The notes under the pieces were generated by a model. The model did not search any database, was not told where the DNA came from, and saw only the letters and a list, made by a program, of their open reading frames with translations. From Oscillospiraceae bacterium (GTDB lineage: Bacteria; Bacillota; Clostridia; Oscillospirales; Oscillospiraceae): a DNA stretch of 7,546 nt. The stretch lies in contig JAJPXI010000044.1 in assembly GCA_021205585.1 (NCBI GenBank), forward strand, positions 1-7,546. The letters run 5' to 3'. Below are positions 1-6,324 of this stretch, one piece after another. Both the position numbers and the translations under genes were made by a program. Position 1 is the first letter of the stretch, and every line of letters begins with the position of its first letter.

Positions 1-217
1 CTTGTGCAAAATCATTGCCAGCCGCCGCAGGCGCATTTAATCAGTGCTTCCCTAACCATCTCTCGGTGGTTTTTTCTCCTTTCGCTGGATTTATGCACTA
101 TCTTCCAATCTTTTTCGTAGGGGCGCACCTGTGTGTGCGCCCGCTTGGGAGAGATGAGGAAATGTTTTTCAAACACGGTCGGGGGGTGATTCCTGGGTAC
201 GATCCCATGTTTCAAAA
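1..217. other. Non-coding or doubtful left flank downstream of terminase
   Basis: No convincing gene lies here. A 78-codon frame on the minus strand (248 down to 12) overlaps the end of the terminase gene out of frame, runs straight through the GC-rich hairpin at 121-142, and shows no recognisable motif, so I treat it as spurious. A second minus-strand frame starts at ATG 36-34 and stays open to the window edge (MRLRRLAMILHK). Its only Shine-Dalgarno candidate, AGGGA, is about 12 bases away, so it is a weak candidate for the start of the next gene. A good AAAGGAG motif on the minus strand near 75-82 has no start codon at the usual distance. No portal protein start, integrase or tRNA is visible. 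Confidence 0.5.
121..142. repeat. GC-rich palindromic hairpin (intergenic repeat type)
   Basis: GGGCGCAC at 121-128 pairs perfectly with GTGCGCCC at 135-142 around the loop CTGTGT. It is preceded by TTTTTCGTAG, so the full string resembles the short palindromic GTAGGGGCGCAC-type elements that I recall as scattered through intergenic DNA of Oscillospiraceae. That identification is from memory and cannot be shown from a single copy. It has no T-tract on either side, so it does not look like an intrinsic terminator. Confidence 0.55.
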
Positions 218-1729
218 TTAATTTCCGTCGTTCCCCGGCCTGCCCCATTTTTCAATCAGCCTCTCCCGCTCTTCGGGGGAGGCGTTTTCGTAGTCCTCCC
301 ACTGGGAGGGAGACCACCGGGCCGGGCGCTGGTTCGCCTGAACCAGATAGCTCTGCTGGGGCCGGATGTAGTGGGCGATGGCCAGGGCCATTACGCAGTC
401 GTCGTGGGCCCCCCGCTCGGCCTGGGGCTTCCAGTCCTCCCCCCGGACGAAGGTCAGCATCTCCTGGAGGGTGTCCCGGTCGCAGACGATGTCCACGTCC
501 TCCCGGACAGCCCGGATCAGCTGGGCCAGCATGGCCGGGCGGGTCTTGCTCCCCGTCCAGACGCCGAAGCTGGACTTGAAGCGGTGGGTATAGTCGTCCA
601 CGCTCTCCCGGACGTATTGTTTCGGGTAGTTCAGCCGCTGCAGCTCCATGGTGGGGTAGGTGGAGAAATTGTTCTCCAGCCCCACCAGGGCCCGGTTGTA
701 GTACAGTCCCAGGCAGTAGACCTGCCGGGCGAACAAATCCTCGTCAAACTGGTGCCGCAGGGCGGCCACCTGCACCCCCGTGCGGTTGTCCAGCACCTGG
801 GCCGCAAAGCTGTCGCTGCCCTCCCCGGCGGTGTCCCCGCCCAGCACATAGGGAACCCCCGGTGCGGCCTCGGCGTAGAGCTTGATAAACCCCTCCGGGT
901 CGTCCTCCCAGCGGATGTTTTGCAGTGTGCGCCCGTCGTCTTCGTAAGTGAAATACCCCCGGCGCACCGGCTGGATGTTGTCCTCCAGCCGCCGGGCCAC
1001 CTCCCTGGCGTTGAACACGCTCCGGCCCGTCACCCCCCACATCCCCAGGGCGTACACCATGTAATAGTACTCGTCGGTGTCCCGGAAGCCCTCCAGGGTG
1101 CGCACGGCCTCCCGGTCCAAAAACCGGTTGTCCTTGTAGGTGCTCTCGTGGACGGCGGCCAGCGGGTCCCGCCGGTCAAAGAACCGCCGCTTCAGCCAGT
1201 GCTGGGAGGATACGGGGTTGAAGGTCAGGATAATCTGCTTGTAGTATTTTGTCTCCCCCCGCAGGCGGATGTCCAGCTGGTTGAAATCCCCCTCCAGCAG
1301 CTCGCTGGCCTCCTCAATCCAGATGCCCGTGATGTTGTAAATGGATTTCAGCTTTTCCACGTCGTCCAGCCCGGCAAAGAGAATCTCGCTGCCGTTGGAG
1401 AAGCGGATGGCCGGCTCGGTTTTGCTGGCGCGGTACTGGACGCCCTGGTAGTGCCGCTCCAGCTGGCCCAGCAGCTGCTGAAAGCAGCTCTCCCGCAGCG
1501 TCCGGGCCACCTTGCGGCACACCAGCCATCGGTGCCCTTCCTCCGCCGTCACCCGCTCCAGCACCTTCCGCCCGGCGAAGATGCTCTTGCCGCTGCCCCC
1601 GCCCCCCTTGAGCACCAGATACCGGTGGGTGTCCCCGAACAGGGGCAGGAAGGCCGGATTGCTGCTCTCCCGCAGGTTCTGATACCACTGGGCCAGCCGG
1701 TACTGGTTCTCCGCGCGCTCCTCCGTCAC
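218..1729 (-). CDS. Phage terminase large subunit (PBSX/Terminase_3 type)
   Basis: This is the ATPase-nuclease motor that packages phage DNA into proheads. The product is 503 residues, a normal length. The N-terminal ATPase has Walker A GGGGSGKS (42-49), a Walker B-like hydrophobic strand ending in Glu-Glu (about 135-140, GIWIEE), and a coupling motif LTFNP (168-172) followed by the HWLKRRFF segment (177-184) typical of Terminase_3. The C-terminal RNase H-like nuclease shows the acidic residues expected: D299 in LGGDTAGEG, E352 in VGLENN, and D443/D444 in AHDDCVMALA. I chose GTG at 1729 because it overlaps the small-subunit stop (GTGA) and has GGGAGGAGG 7 bases upstream. The same frame stays open upstream to an ATG at 2041, but that part lies inside the small-subunit gene. 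No residue appears lost, so the gene looks intact. No portal gene follows in the window. Confidence 0.93.
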   Translation of the reverse strand: MTEERAENQYRLAQWYQNLRESSNPAFLPLFGDTHRYLVLKGGGGSGKSIFAGRKVLERVTAEEGHRWLVCRKVARTLRESCFQQLLGQLERHYQGVQYRASKTEPAIRFSNGSEILFAGLDDVEKLKSIYNITGIWIEEASELLEGDFNQLDIRLRGETKYYKQIILTFNPVSSQHWLKRRFFDRRDPLAAVHESTYKDNRFLDREAVRTLEGFRDTDEYYYMVYALGMWGVTGRSVFNAREVARRLEDNIQPVRRGYFTYEDDGRTLQNIRWEDDPEGFIKLYAEAAPGVPYVLGGDTAGEGSDSFAAQVLDNRTGVQVAALRHQFDEDLFARQVYCLGLYYNRALVGLENNFSTYPTMELQRLNYPKQYVRESVDDYTHRFKSSFGVWTGSKTRPAMLAQLIRAVREDVDIVCDRDTLQEMLTFVRGEDWKPQAERGAHDDCVMALAIAHYIRPQQSYLVQANQRPARWSPSQWEDYENASPEERERLIEKWGRPGNDGN

Positions 1730-2208
1730 GTCCCCGCCTCCTCCCGGCAGACCCCGCCCTTTTCCTCCGCGCTCCCGCCGCCCAGCATCCGGGCCACCTG
1801 CCGCAGCTTTTCCTCCAGGCTCAGCTCCTCCCGGCCCTCCTCCGGCTCCCCGCCCTCCGTAAGCTCCAGCTTTTGCATATACAGCTCCAATCCTTTCAAA
1901 TCCTTTCCCTGCTTGGTCAGCAGCTCCCGCATACACCAGGCCCAGATGCGCGCCCGCGCCCGCCCGGTCACGCCGCGCAGGGGGGAGCCGGGCCGGCCAT
2001 ATTCCCGCCATTGGGCCGTGGAGATGCCCAGGTGCAGGCACAAATCGTGTTCCGTGGGGGGCAGCAGGTATTCCACCACCTCCACCGTCTCCCCCAGCCG
2101 GTTGTACACCGGCTTCTCCCCCTCGGTCAGCGTACGCAGGCGGGTGATGCTGTCAAAATACGCCTCCACCCGCGCCTCCAGCTCCTTTACCGTCGGTTTT
2201 TTGGGCAT
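1726..2208 (-). CDS. Phage terminase small subunit
   Basis: The product is 160 residues and would recognise phage DNA and load the large subunit onto it. Residues 52-70 (TEHDLCLHLGISTAQWREY) read as a helix-turn-helix of the kind found in small terminases and gp3-like DNA-packaging proteins, which have a T-x-x-x-L-x-x-x-LG pattern after a Pro. A helical, Arg-rich oligomerisation region follows (80-115, ending in a KGLELYMQKLE segment). After that comes a long acidic, flexible tail (117-160) that probably contacts the large subunit. ATG at 2208 is preceded by GGAGGG five to seven bases upstream. The assignment rests on the HTH plus its place directly before the large subunit, with a 4-base GTGA overlap that implies translational coupling. 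No good promoter is visible: TTGACG (2266-2271, minus strand) and TAGGAT are 22 bases apart. Confidence 0.85.
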   Translation of the reverse strand: MPKKPTVKELEARVEAYFDSITRLRTLTEGEKPVYNRLGETVEVVEYLLPPTEHDLCLHLGISTAQWREYGRPGSPLRGVTGRARARIWAWCMRELLTKQGKDLKGLELYMQKLELTEGGEPEEGREELSLEEKLRQVARMLGGGSAEEKGGVCREEAGT

Positions 2209-2278
2209 TTGTCCCTCCGCTCCTTCCTTTTTTCCCTATCCTACCACCCTCAGGCCCCCTCGAACCGTCAACTTGGCG

Positions 2279-2307
2279 TTGCCATTTTCGGAAAAAGGGG
2301 GTATACT
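2279..2307 (+). promoter_or_regulatory. Sigma-A promoter of cdd
   Basis: TTGCCA at 2279-2284 and TATACT at 2302-2307 each match five of six consensus bases, and the spacer is the ideal 17 bases. Transcription should start near 2314, giving a leader of about 24 bases before the cdd start. Confidence 0.8.
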
Positions 2308-2337
2308 GGGAGGAAAACAGGCGAAGGGGGCCTTGAC

Positions 2338-2739
2338 ATGACGGAACAGGAACTGGTGGCGCGGGCGTTCGAGGCGCAAAAGCGGGCCTATGCCCCTTAC
2401 TCCGGCTTTCCCGTGGGGGCGGCCCTGCTGTGCGGCGACGGGGCGGTGTTCACCGGCTGCAACGTGGAAAACGCCGCCTACGGCTGCACCGTCTGCGCCG
2501 AGCGGGTGGCCGCCCTGAAGGCGGTCAGCGAGGGGCGGCGGGAGGGCTGGCTCATGCTGGCCGTGGCCGGAACGGGCCGGGACTTCTGCTGGCCCTGCGG
2601 GCCCTGCCGCCAGGTGCTGCATGAATTTTGTCCCGACCTGGTCGTCCTGGCCGCCAACGGGGAGGGAGAATTTCGCCGCGCCAGCCTGTCCCGGCTGCTT
2701 CCCCGCGCTTTCGGGCCGGAGCAGTTAAGCGGGGCGTAA
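2338..2739 (+). CDS. cdd: Cytidine deaminase
   Basis: The enzyme hydrolyses cytidine and deoxycytidine to uridine and deoxyuridine plus ammonia in pyrimidine salvage, in the cytosol. The product is 133 residues, the usual length of the small homotetrameric zinc enzymes. The zinc-site residues are visible: C53 and catalytic E55 in TVCAER, and C87 and C90 in PCGPCRQ. The substrate-binding segment GCNVENAAYG (40-49) contains the expected Asn42 and Glu44, and the N-terminal APYSGFPVGAAL (19-30) is typical. ATG at 2338 has AAGGGGG 7 bases upstream. The gene has its own promoter and ends before a strong hairpin shared with the convergent htrA, so it is probably transcribed alone. It is divergent from the terminase genes, with only 129 bases between starts. 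Nothing is missing or odd. Confidence 0.96.
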   Translation: MTEQELVARAFEAQKRAYAPYSGFPVGAALLCGDGAVFTGCNVENAAYGCTVCAERVAALKAVSEGRREGWLMLAVAGTGRDFCWPCGPCRQVLHEFCPDLVVLAANGEGEFRRASLSRLLPRAFGPEQLSGA

Positions 2740-2792
2740 AAGCAGATGTTTTTATGAAGCATCCGTGTCCGGGAGCCGCTGTACGCCGGTGC

Positions 2793-2838
2793 GAAAAAAA
2801 GCATCCCGCAAAAGGGCCTTCGTCCTTTTGCGGGATGC
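2793..2838 (-). terminator. Intrinsic terminator of htrA, possibly bidirectional
   Basis: A perfect 15-bp stem (2801-2815 with 2824-2838) closes an 8-base loop, GCCTTCGT. Read on the minus strand it is followed at once by seven T residues (2800-2794), the classic intrinsic terminator, and it begins 12 bases after the htrA stop codon. Read on the plus strand the stem is followed by only a weak T-rich run (GGATTTTAT), so it may also stop cdd transcripts, less efficiently. Its place between two convergent genes fits a shared terminator. Confidence 0.92.
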
Positions 2839-2850
2839 CTGGATTTTATC

Positions 2851-4584
2851 TCATGGCAGATCGCTGAAACCGCTGGAGCTGTCGGAGCCGCCGCCGGGGC
2901 CGCTGAAGCCGCCGGGGCCGCTGAAGCTGCCGGAGCTGTCGGAATCGCTGGAGCCGTCGGCGTTGGCGGAGCTGTCAGAGCTGCCGGTGGAGCCGCTGGA
3001 ACTGGTCTGGCTGGAGGCGTAGTCGGTTTGCAGCTGGGTCATCTCCTCCTCGCGGGCGGGGGTGCTCTCATCCAGGGTGACCGTCAGGGTCAGGGTGGAG
3101 CCGTCCCGGTAGACGCTCAGGGTGATGGTGTCCCCCGCCTGGCAGCTCTGCACGGCCTCCTGGAGCTCGGTGGAGCTGGAGATTTCCGTGCCGTTGACGG
3201 CGGTGACGATGTCGCCGGCCTGGAGCCCGGCGGTATCCGCGCAGGAGCCGTCCAGGACGGCCAGAATCTCCACCCCGGCGGGGATGCCGTAGCGCTGGGC
3301 GTCGGTGCTGACGTCGCTGAGCAGCACGCCCATGCTGGGCTTGCCGGTAACGTAGCCGTTTTCAATGATGTCGGTAATCAGGTCGATGACATCGTTGATG
3401 GGGATGGCGAAGCCGATGCCCTCGATGGTGGCCTCGGAGGAACTGCCATTGTTGGAATATTTGGCGCTGGTGATGCCCACCACCTGGCCGTATTCATTGA
3501 ACAGGGGGCCGCCGGAGTTGCCGGAGTTGATGGTGCAGTCGGTCTGAATCATGCTCATGGTGGTGCCGTCGGACAGTGTCACCGAGCGGTTCAGGGCGGA
3601 GACGATGCCGCTGGTCTGGCTGAAGGTCATCTCCCCCAGGGGGTTGCCGATGGTGCTGACCTCCTGACCCACGGCCAGGGCGTCGGAGTCGCCGATGACC
3701 ACGGCGGTCAGGCCGGTGGCGTCAATCTTCAGCACGGCCACGTCACTGTCGGACTCGCCGCCCACCAGGGTGGCGGAATACTCGGTGCCATCGTTGAGGG
3801 TGACGGTGATGGTGGAGGCGTCCTCAATGACGTGGTAGTTGGTAACGATATAGCCGTCGCTGGTCAAAACGAAGCCGGAGCCCGCGGCGGCGGAGGAGGT
3901 GGTCTGGCCGAACAGGTTGGTGGTGACAATCTCCGTACTGATGGCCACGCAGGCATCCACGTAGGCCGCGTAGATTTCTTCGGTGGTCATGGCCTCGCCG
4001 GCGGAAACCTGAGAGGTGGTGACCGGAGTGGAGCCCATACTGACGGTGGTGCCGCTGGAGCTGGAGCCGCCGTTCATGGCGGCGTACAGAGCGCTGCCGC
4101 CCACCCCGGCGGCCCCGCCTAAGATGACGCAGGCCAGGGCGCAGGCCACCGCCTTGGGCCAAAAGCGGCTCTTCTTCTTTCCGGCGGGCTGAGACGGCTC
4201 CGGGGGCTGGCCGCCGGAAAAGCGGGAACCGCCTTCAGGAGCGTCTGAGAGCTGGCTGCCCACAAAGTGATAGGTGCCGGAGGGCTGCTCAGGCGCGTCG
4301 GTTCCGGCCTGCCCGAAGCCCTGGCCGCTTAAATCCCCGGTGTGGGCGGATTCCTCCCCGGCGCTTTGGAATACCGGGGCGGCTTCGGTTTGATCTGTGG
4401 GCAGAACCTCCGGCTGGCCGGCCGGTTCCGCTTCCGGCTGACCGATGGGCTGGGCCTCCGGCTGGTTGGTCAGCTCCGCTTCCGGCTGGCCGACGGGCGG
4501 AACCTCCGGCTGGCCGGAAGCTTCGGCCTGCTTCTCGGTTTGAGGGGAACGGTATAACTCCCACTGCTCTTTTTCGTAACTCAT
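2851..4584 (-). CDS. htrA: Membrane-anchored HtrA/DegP-type serine protease with PDZ domain
   Basis: This is a surface quality-control protease that degrades misfolded exported proteins. The product is 577 residues. A cytoplasmic tail (1-135) rich in Gln, Pro and Glu contains six octads (24-71). After KKKSR comes one membrane segment (about 144-170) and then a Ser/Thr linker. The trypsin-like domain has the full triad: H251 in VTNYHV, D281 in SDSDVAVLK, and S357 in NSGNSGGP. One PDZ domain follows (about 415-506, with GVEILAVLDGS and AGLQAGDIVTAVNG). A Ser/Gly/Asp-rich extension (about 525-577) goes beyond the usual end of the family. ATG at 4584 is preferred over TTG at 4608 because AAAGGAG lies 8 bases before it. 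The gene lies 150 bases after a YtvI-like gene on the same strand and ends at a strong terminator. Regulation probably acts through the inverted repeat at 4613-4662. Confidence 0.95.
   Translation of the reverse strand: MSYEKEQWELYRSPQTEKQAEASGQPEVPPVGQPEAELTNQPEAQPIGQPEAEPAGQPEVLPTDQTEAAPVFQSAGEESAHTGDLSGQGFGQAGTDAPEQPSGTYHFVGSQLSDAPEGGSRFSGGQPPEPSQPAGKKKSRFWPKAVACALACVILGGAAGVGGSALYAAMNGGSSSSGTTVSMGSTPVTTSQVSAGEAMTTEEIYAAYVDACVAISTEIVTTNLFGQTTSSAAAGSGFVLTSDGYIVTNYHVIEDASTITVTLNDGTEYSATLVGGESDSDVAVLKIDATGLTAVVIGDSDALAVGQEVSTIGNPLGEMTFSQTSGIVSALNRSVTLSDGTTMSMIQTDCTINSGNSGGPLFNEYGQVVGITSAKYSNNGSSSEATIEGIGFAIPINDVIDLITDIIENGYVTGKPSMGVLLSDVSTDAQRYGIPAGVEILAVLDGSCADTAGLQAGDIVTAVNGTEISSSTELQEAVQSCQAGDTITLSVYRDGSTLTLTVTLDESTPAREEEMTQLQTDYASSQTSSSGSTGSSDSSANADGSSDSDSSGSFSGPGGFSGPGGGSDSSSGFSDLP
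4372..4515 (-). repeat. Six-copy 24-base tandem repeat inside htrA
   Basis: Six in-frame 24-base units encode octapeptides at residues 24-71: GQPEVPPV, GQPEAELT, NQPEAQPI, GQPEAEPA, GQPEVLPT and DQTEAAPV. The consensus is GQPEAxPx, and the units share a TCCGGCTGG core on the plus strand. The last unit is the most diverged. The repeat lies in the predicted cytoplasmic tail, before the membrane segment. Confidence 0.9.
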
Positions 4585-4592
4585 CACAAGTG

Positions 4593-4599
4593 CTCCTTT
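4593..4599 (-). promoter_or_regulatory. Ribosome binding site that fixes the htrA start
   Basis: On the minus strand AAAGGAG ends 8 bases before ATG 4584. The in-frame TTG at 4608 lies upstream of this site and has no Shine-Dalgarno sequence of its own, so the longer 585-residue reading is unlikely. Confidence 0.85.
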
Positions 4600-4612
4600 A
4601 TCTGTCAAGTTA

Positions 4613-4662
4613 ATGTATCCCTATGAAACCGGGGCGATATCCCCGTTTTCATAAGGATACAT
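4613..4662 (-). promoter_or_regulatory. Long inverted repeat upstream of htrA
   Basis: Arms 4613-4634 and 4641-4662 match at 20 of 22 positions around a 6-base centre (CGATAT). The two exceptions are 4621/4654 and 4629/4646. In minus-strand RNA the first becomes a G-U wobble, leaving a single G-A mismatch, so htrA-sense RNA would form a very stable hairpin ending about 28 bases before the start codon. No T-run follows, so it is not a normal terminator. It could be an operator or a leader RNA structure, and I cannot decide between them from the sequence. Confidence 0.7.
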
Positions 4663-4674
4663 CCAGAATGTGAA
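4648..4674 (-). promoter_or_regulatory. Possible htrA promoter
   Basis: On the minus strand TTCACA (4674-4669, five of six matches) is followed after 15 bases by TATGAA (4653-4648, four of six). The spacer is short, so this is only a candidate. If real, its -10 box lies within the right arm of the inverted repeat, which would favour an operator role for that repeat. Confidence 0.3.
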
Positions 4675-4734
4675 AAAAACGTGAATGGAAAACAAAGCTT
4701 TCGTAAATAAACAGGGAAAAATTTCAGGGACGGT

Positions 4735-5934
4735 TCAGTCCTCCCCGCCCGGCCCGCCGGTGTCCGTCTCCCGGCTTTTCCTGCCGTCCAGGAGAGTGCG
4801 TACATCCGCGACGGCCAGGCGCACGTCCCGCCGCAGACCGGGGAACACCCCCGCCCGGTACAGGTTGATGACGATTAACAGCAAAATCGGTCCCAGAATC
4901 ATGCCGATAATGCCCCCCACGCGCATGCCCACATAGATGCTGATTAAGGAGAGGATGGGGGACAGGCCGGTCTGGTCGCCCACGAATTTCGGCTCGGCTA
5001 CCCGGCGGAACAGGCACACCAGCCCCCAGATGACCATCAGCTGGATGGCCTGCCGGTAATTCCCCACAATCAGGTCGATGGCGGCCCAGGGGATTAGGAA
5101 GGTGCCGGAGCCCACGATGGGGATAAAATCCACAATGGCCATGAAGATGGCCAGCAGCAGGGCCAGGGGCTGCCGGATGACCAGGAACCCGACAAGCAGG
5201 ATGAAGAACACCCCCACGGACAGCAGCAGCTGGGCCTTGAAATACCCGCTGAAAGCCTTGACGGCGATGGAGCGCAGGTGGCTCCAGAAGGTCCTGGAGC
5301 GGCCCTGGAGCCGCCGGGACAATTCCTCCCGGTAATGGGGGTAATCGGCGATCATAAAGTAACTGGCCACCAGGAAAACCACCACCGCCACCACCGCCGA
5401 GGGCACCTGGGTGGCAACGCTGCCTACGCTCTGCCCCGCCAGGCTCAACAGGTTCCCCAGCAGGGTCTCCAGCTGGGCCACGATGCTGTCGTAGGCGCTG
5501 GTCAGCCAGGCGCTCAAATCCTCCGGCAGACCGGAGAACAGATTGCCAAACCAGTCGCTGACTGCGGTCAGGCCGCTTTGGAGGGAGGCCCCGCCGCCGC
5601 TCCAGTCGGACACCAGGGTGGACACTTCATGCCCCACGGTGTAGCATAGCCAGAAAATCAGCCCCCCGGCCAGGGAGAACACCAGCAGGATAATCAGCAG
5701 GGAGATGACCTTTCTGGAGATATGCAGCTTCCGGTGAACCCAGTGCACCAGCGGGTTGAGCAGCCAGGCCGCCAGCAGGGCGATGACGAAGGGCATCAGC
5801 AAAGACAGCACCCTTGGAACCACCAGGAACAGCAGCAGCAGCGCCGCCGCCGTCAGCGCCAGCCGAATGCCCATGCGCAGCCAAAGCCGCCCCCGCTCCC
5901 GCCAGGTCAGCTCTCTCGGCTCCATGCCGTCCAT
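4735..5934 (-). CDS. ytvI: AI-2E family transporter, YtvI-like membrane protein
   Basis: This is a polytopic inner-membrane protein of the PerM/AI-2E exporter family. The closest pattern I recognise is the sporulation-associated YtvI branch; substrate and role are uncertain even in characterised relatives. The product is 399 residues, within the family range. Hydrophobic segments lie at about 22-62, 75-100, 178-196, 234-270, 278-292, 296-310 and 325-360. A soluble amphipathic region (about 101-175) lies between them, as is normal. Family motifs in the second half are DFIPIVGSGTFLIPWA (269-284), GNYRQAI (291-297), EPKFVGDQTGLSP (314-326) and YVGMRVGGIIGMILGP (334-349). ATG at 5934 has GGAGGG 7 bases upstream, better placed than the ATG at 5925. 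The C-terminal tail (366-399) is charged. htrA follows on the same strand after 150 bases, so co-transcription is possible. The symbol is tentative. Confidence 0.88.
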   Translation of the reverse strand: MDGMEPRELTWRERGRLWLRMGIRLALTAAALLLLFLVVPRVLSLLMPFVIALLAAWLLNPLVHWVHRKLHISRKVISLLIILLVFSLAGGLIFWLCYTVGHEVSTLVSDWSGGGASLQSGLTAVSDWFGNLFSGLPEDLSAWLTSAYDSIVAQLETLLGNLLSLAGQSVGSVATQVPSAVVAVVVFLVASYFMIADYPHYREELSRRLQGRSRTFWSHLRSIAVKAFSGYFKAQLLLSVGVFFILLVGFLVIRQPLALLLAIFMAIVDFIPIVGSGTFLIPWAAIDLIVGNYRQAIQLMVIWGLVCLFRRVAEPKFVGDQTGLSPILSLISIYVGMRVGGIIGMILGPILLLIVINLYRAGVFPGLRRDVRLAVADVRTLLDGRKSRETDTGGPGGED

Positions 5935-5967
5935 GCGAAATCCCTCCCCGCTTGTCCGTATAGGTTC

Positions 5968-5996
5968 ATCCTATCATATTTTTTCCGATTATGCAA
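5968..5996 (-). promoter_or_regulatory. Possible promoter of the ytvI-like gene
   Basis: On the minus strand TTGCAT (5996-5991) and TAGGAT (5973-5968) are 17 bases apart. An overlapping TATGAT (5978-5973) is a better -10 box but has no matching -35. It is placed about 34 bases before the start codon. The evidence is weak. Confidence 0.3.
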
Positions 5997-6048
5997 CGGA
6001 GAGAATCTGAATTTTTTATAAAATTTTTCCCGCCCCACAGCAAAGCCC

Positions 6049-6207
6049 TGTGAAATTTATGGAAGGGGTAATCCAATCGGCAAGAGCGGGCAGCGATTGA
6101 AAGGCCGCCTTCCCTCCGGCGCGGGTGCGGCCGGGGAAATAGGCAGATTGACAAAAATGGGCGGTGATTTGGCCGCCGGCAGCCCCTCAAAAGATAAAAA
6201 TTTCACA
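6049..6207. repeat. Paired 10-base inverted repeat, possible regulator sites
   Basis: TGTGAAATTT at 6049-6058 recurs exactly as its reverse complement, AAATTTCACA, at 6198-6207, with 139 bases between. The right copy ends 27 bases upstream of the -35 box of the cupin-SDR promoter, a place suited to an activator or looping repressor. The match is short and AT-rich, so chance is possible. Confidence 0.35.
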
Positions 6208-6234
6208 AACCCGCAGTTTTTTGCGGAAAAATCC

Positions 6235-6262
6235 TTGACTTTCTGTGGAATTGTGCTAAACT
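6235..6262 (+). promoter_or_regulatory. Extended -10 promoter of the cupin-SDR operon
   Basis: TTGACT (6235-6240, five of six) and TAAACT (6257-6262, four of six) are 16 bases apart, and the -10 box is preceded by the extended motif TGC (6254-6256). The start point should be near 6269, giving a leader of about 55 bases that contains a small CCGCA/TGCGG hairpin (6275-6289). Confidence 0.72.
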
Positions 6263-6324
6263 ATTAAAGGTTGACCGCATACTCTGCGGCGAATTACATT
6301 TTTATTCTGAAAGGACTGTTTCCA

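Larger units (their letters stand above)
5935..6324. other. Divergent intergenic region between ytvI-like and cupin genes
   Basis: These 390 bases hold no credible gene. They contain a weak minus-strand promoter candidate near 5968-5996, an AT-rich stretch at about 5975-6030, a 10-base inverted repeat at 6049-6058 and 6198-6207, and a GC-rich hairpin (GGCCGC 6103-6108 with GCGGCC 6127-6132). They also contain small hairpins CCGCA/TGCGG at 6211-6226 and 6275-6289, and the strong plus-strand promoter at 6235-6262. I see no known riboswitch fold, though I cannot run a covariance search. Confidence 0.7.

Noticed and set aside
12..248. 78-codon minus-strand frame overlapping the end of the terminase gene, with its TGA overlapping a following ATG
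   Set aside because: It runs through the palindromic hairpin, uses rare codons (CGA, AGG, AGA, ATA) unlike its neighbours, has a ribosome site about 14 bases away and shows no motif.
371..2341. Long plus-strand open frame opposite the terminase genes
   Set aside because: It is a shadow of the GC-rich minus-strand genes: Pro, Gly and Val rich, no domain, no ribosome site, and both terminase subunits are clearly real.
3028..4122. 364-codon plus-strand frame opposite htrA
   Set aside because: Its Gly/Ala/Asp/Val composition is the usual antisense mirror of a GC-rich gene, and htrA is certain.
4721..4738. Possible terminator after the ytvI-like gene (GGAC/GTCC then ATTTTT on the minus strand)
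   Set aside because: The stem is only 4 bp and overlaps the stop codon; it is too weak to call.
6148..6153. Perfect -35 hexamer TTGACA
   Set aside because: No acceptable -10 box lies 15-19 bases downstream; the sequence there is GC-rich.
6241..6259. TGTGGAATTGTG string resembling the lac promoter-operator region
   Set aside because: The similarity is short, lacks the operator symmetry and falls inside the promoter spacer; it is a chance match.
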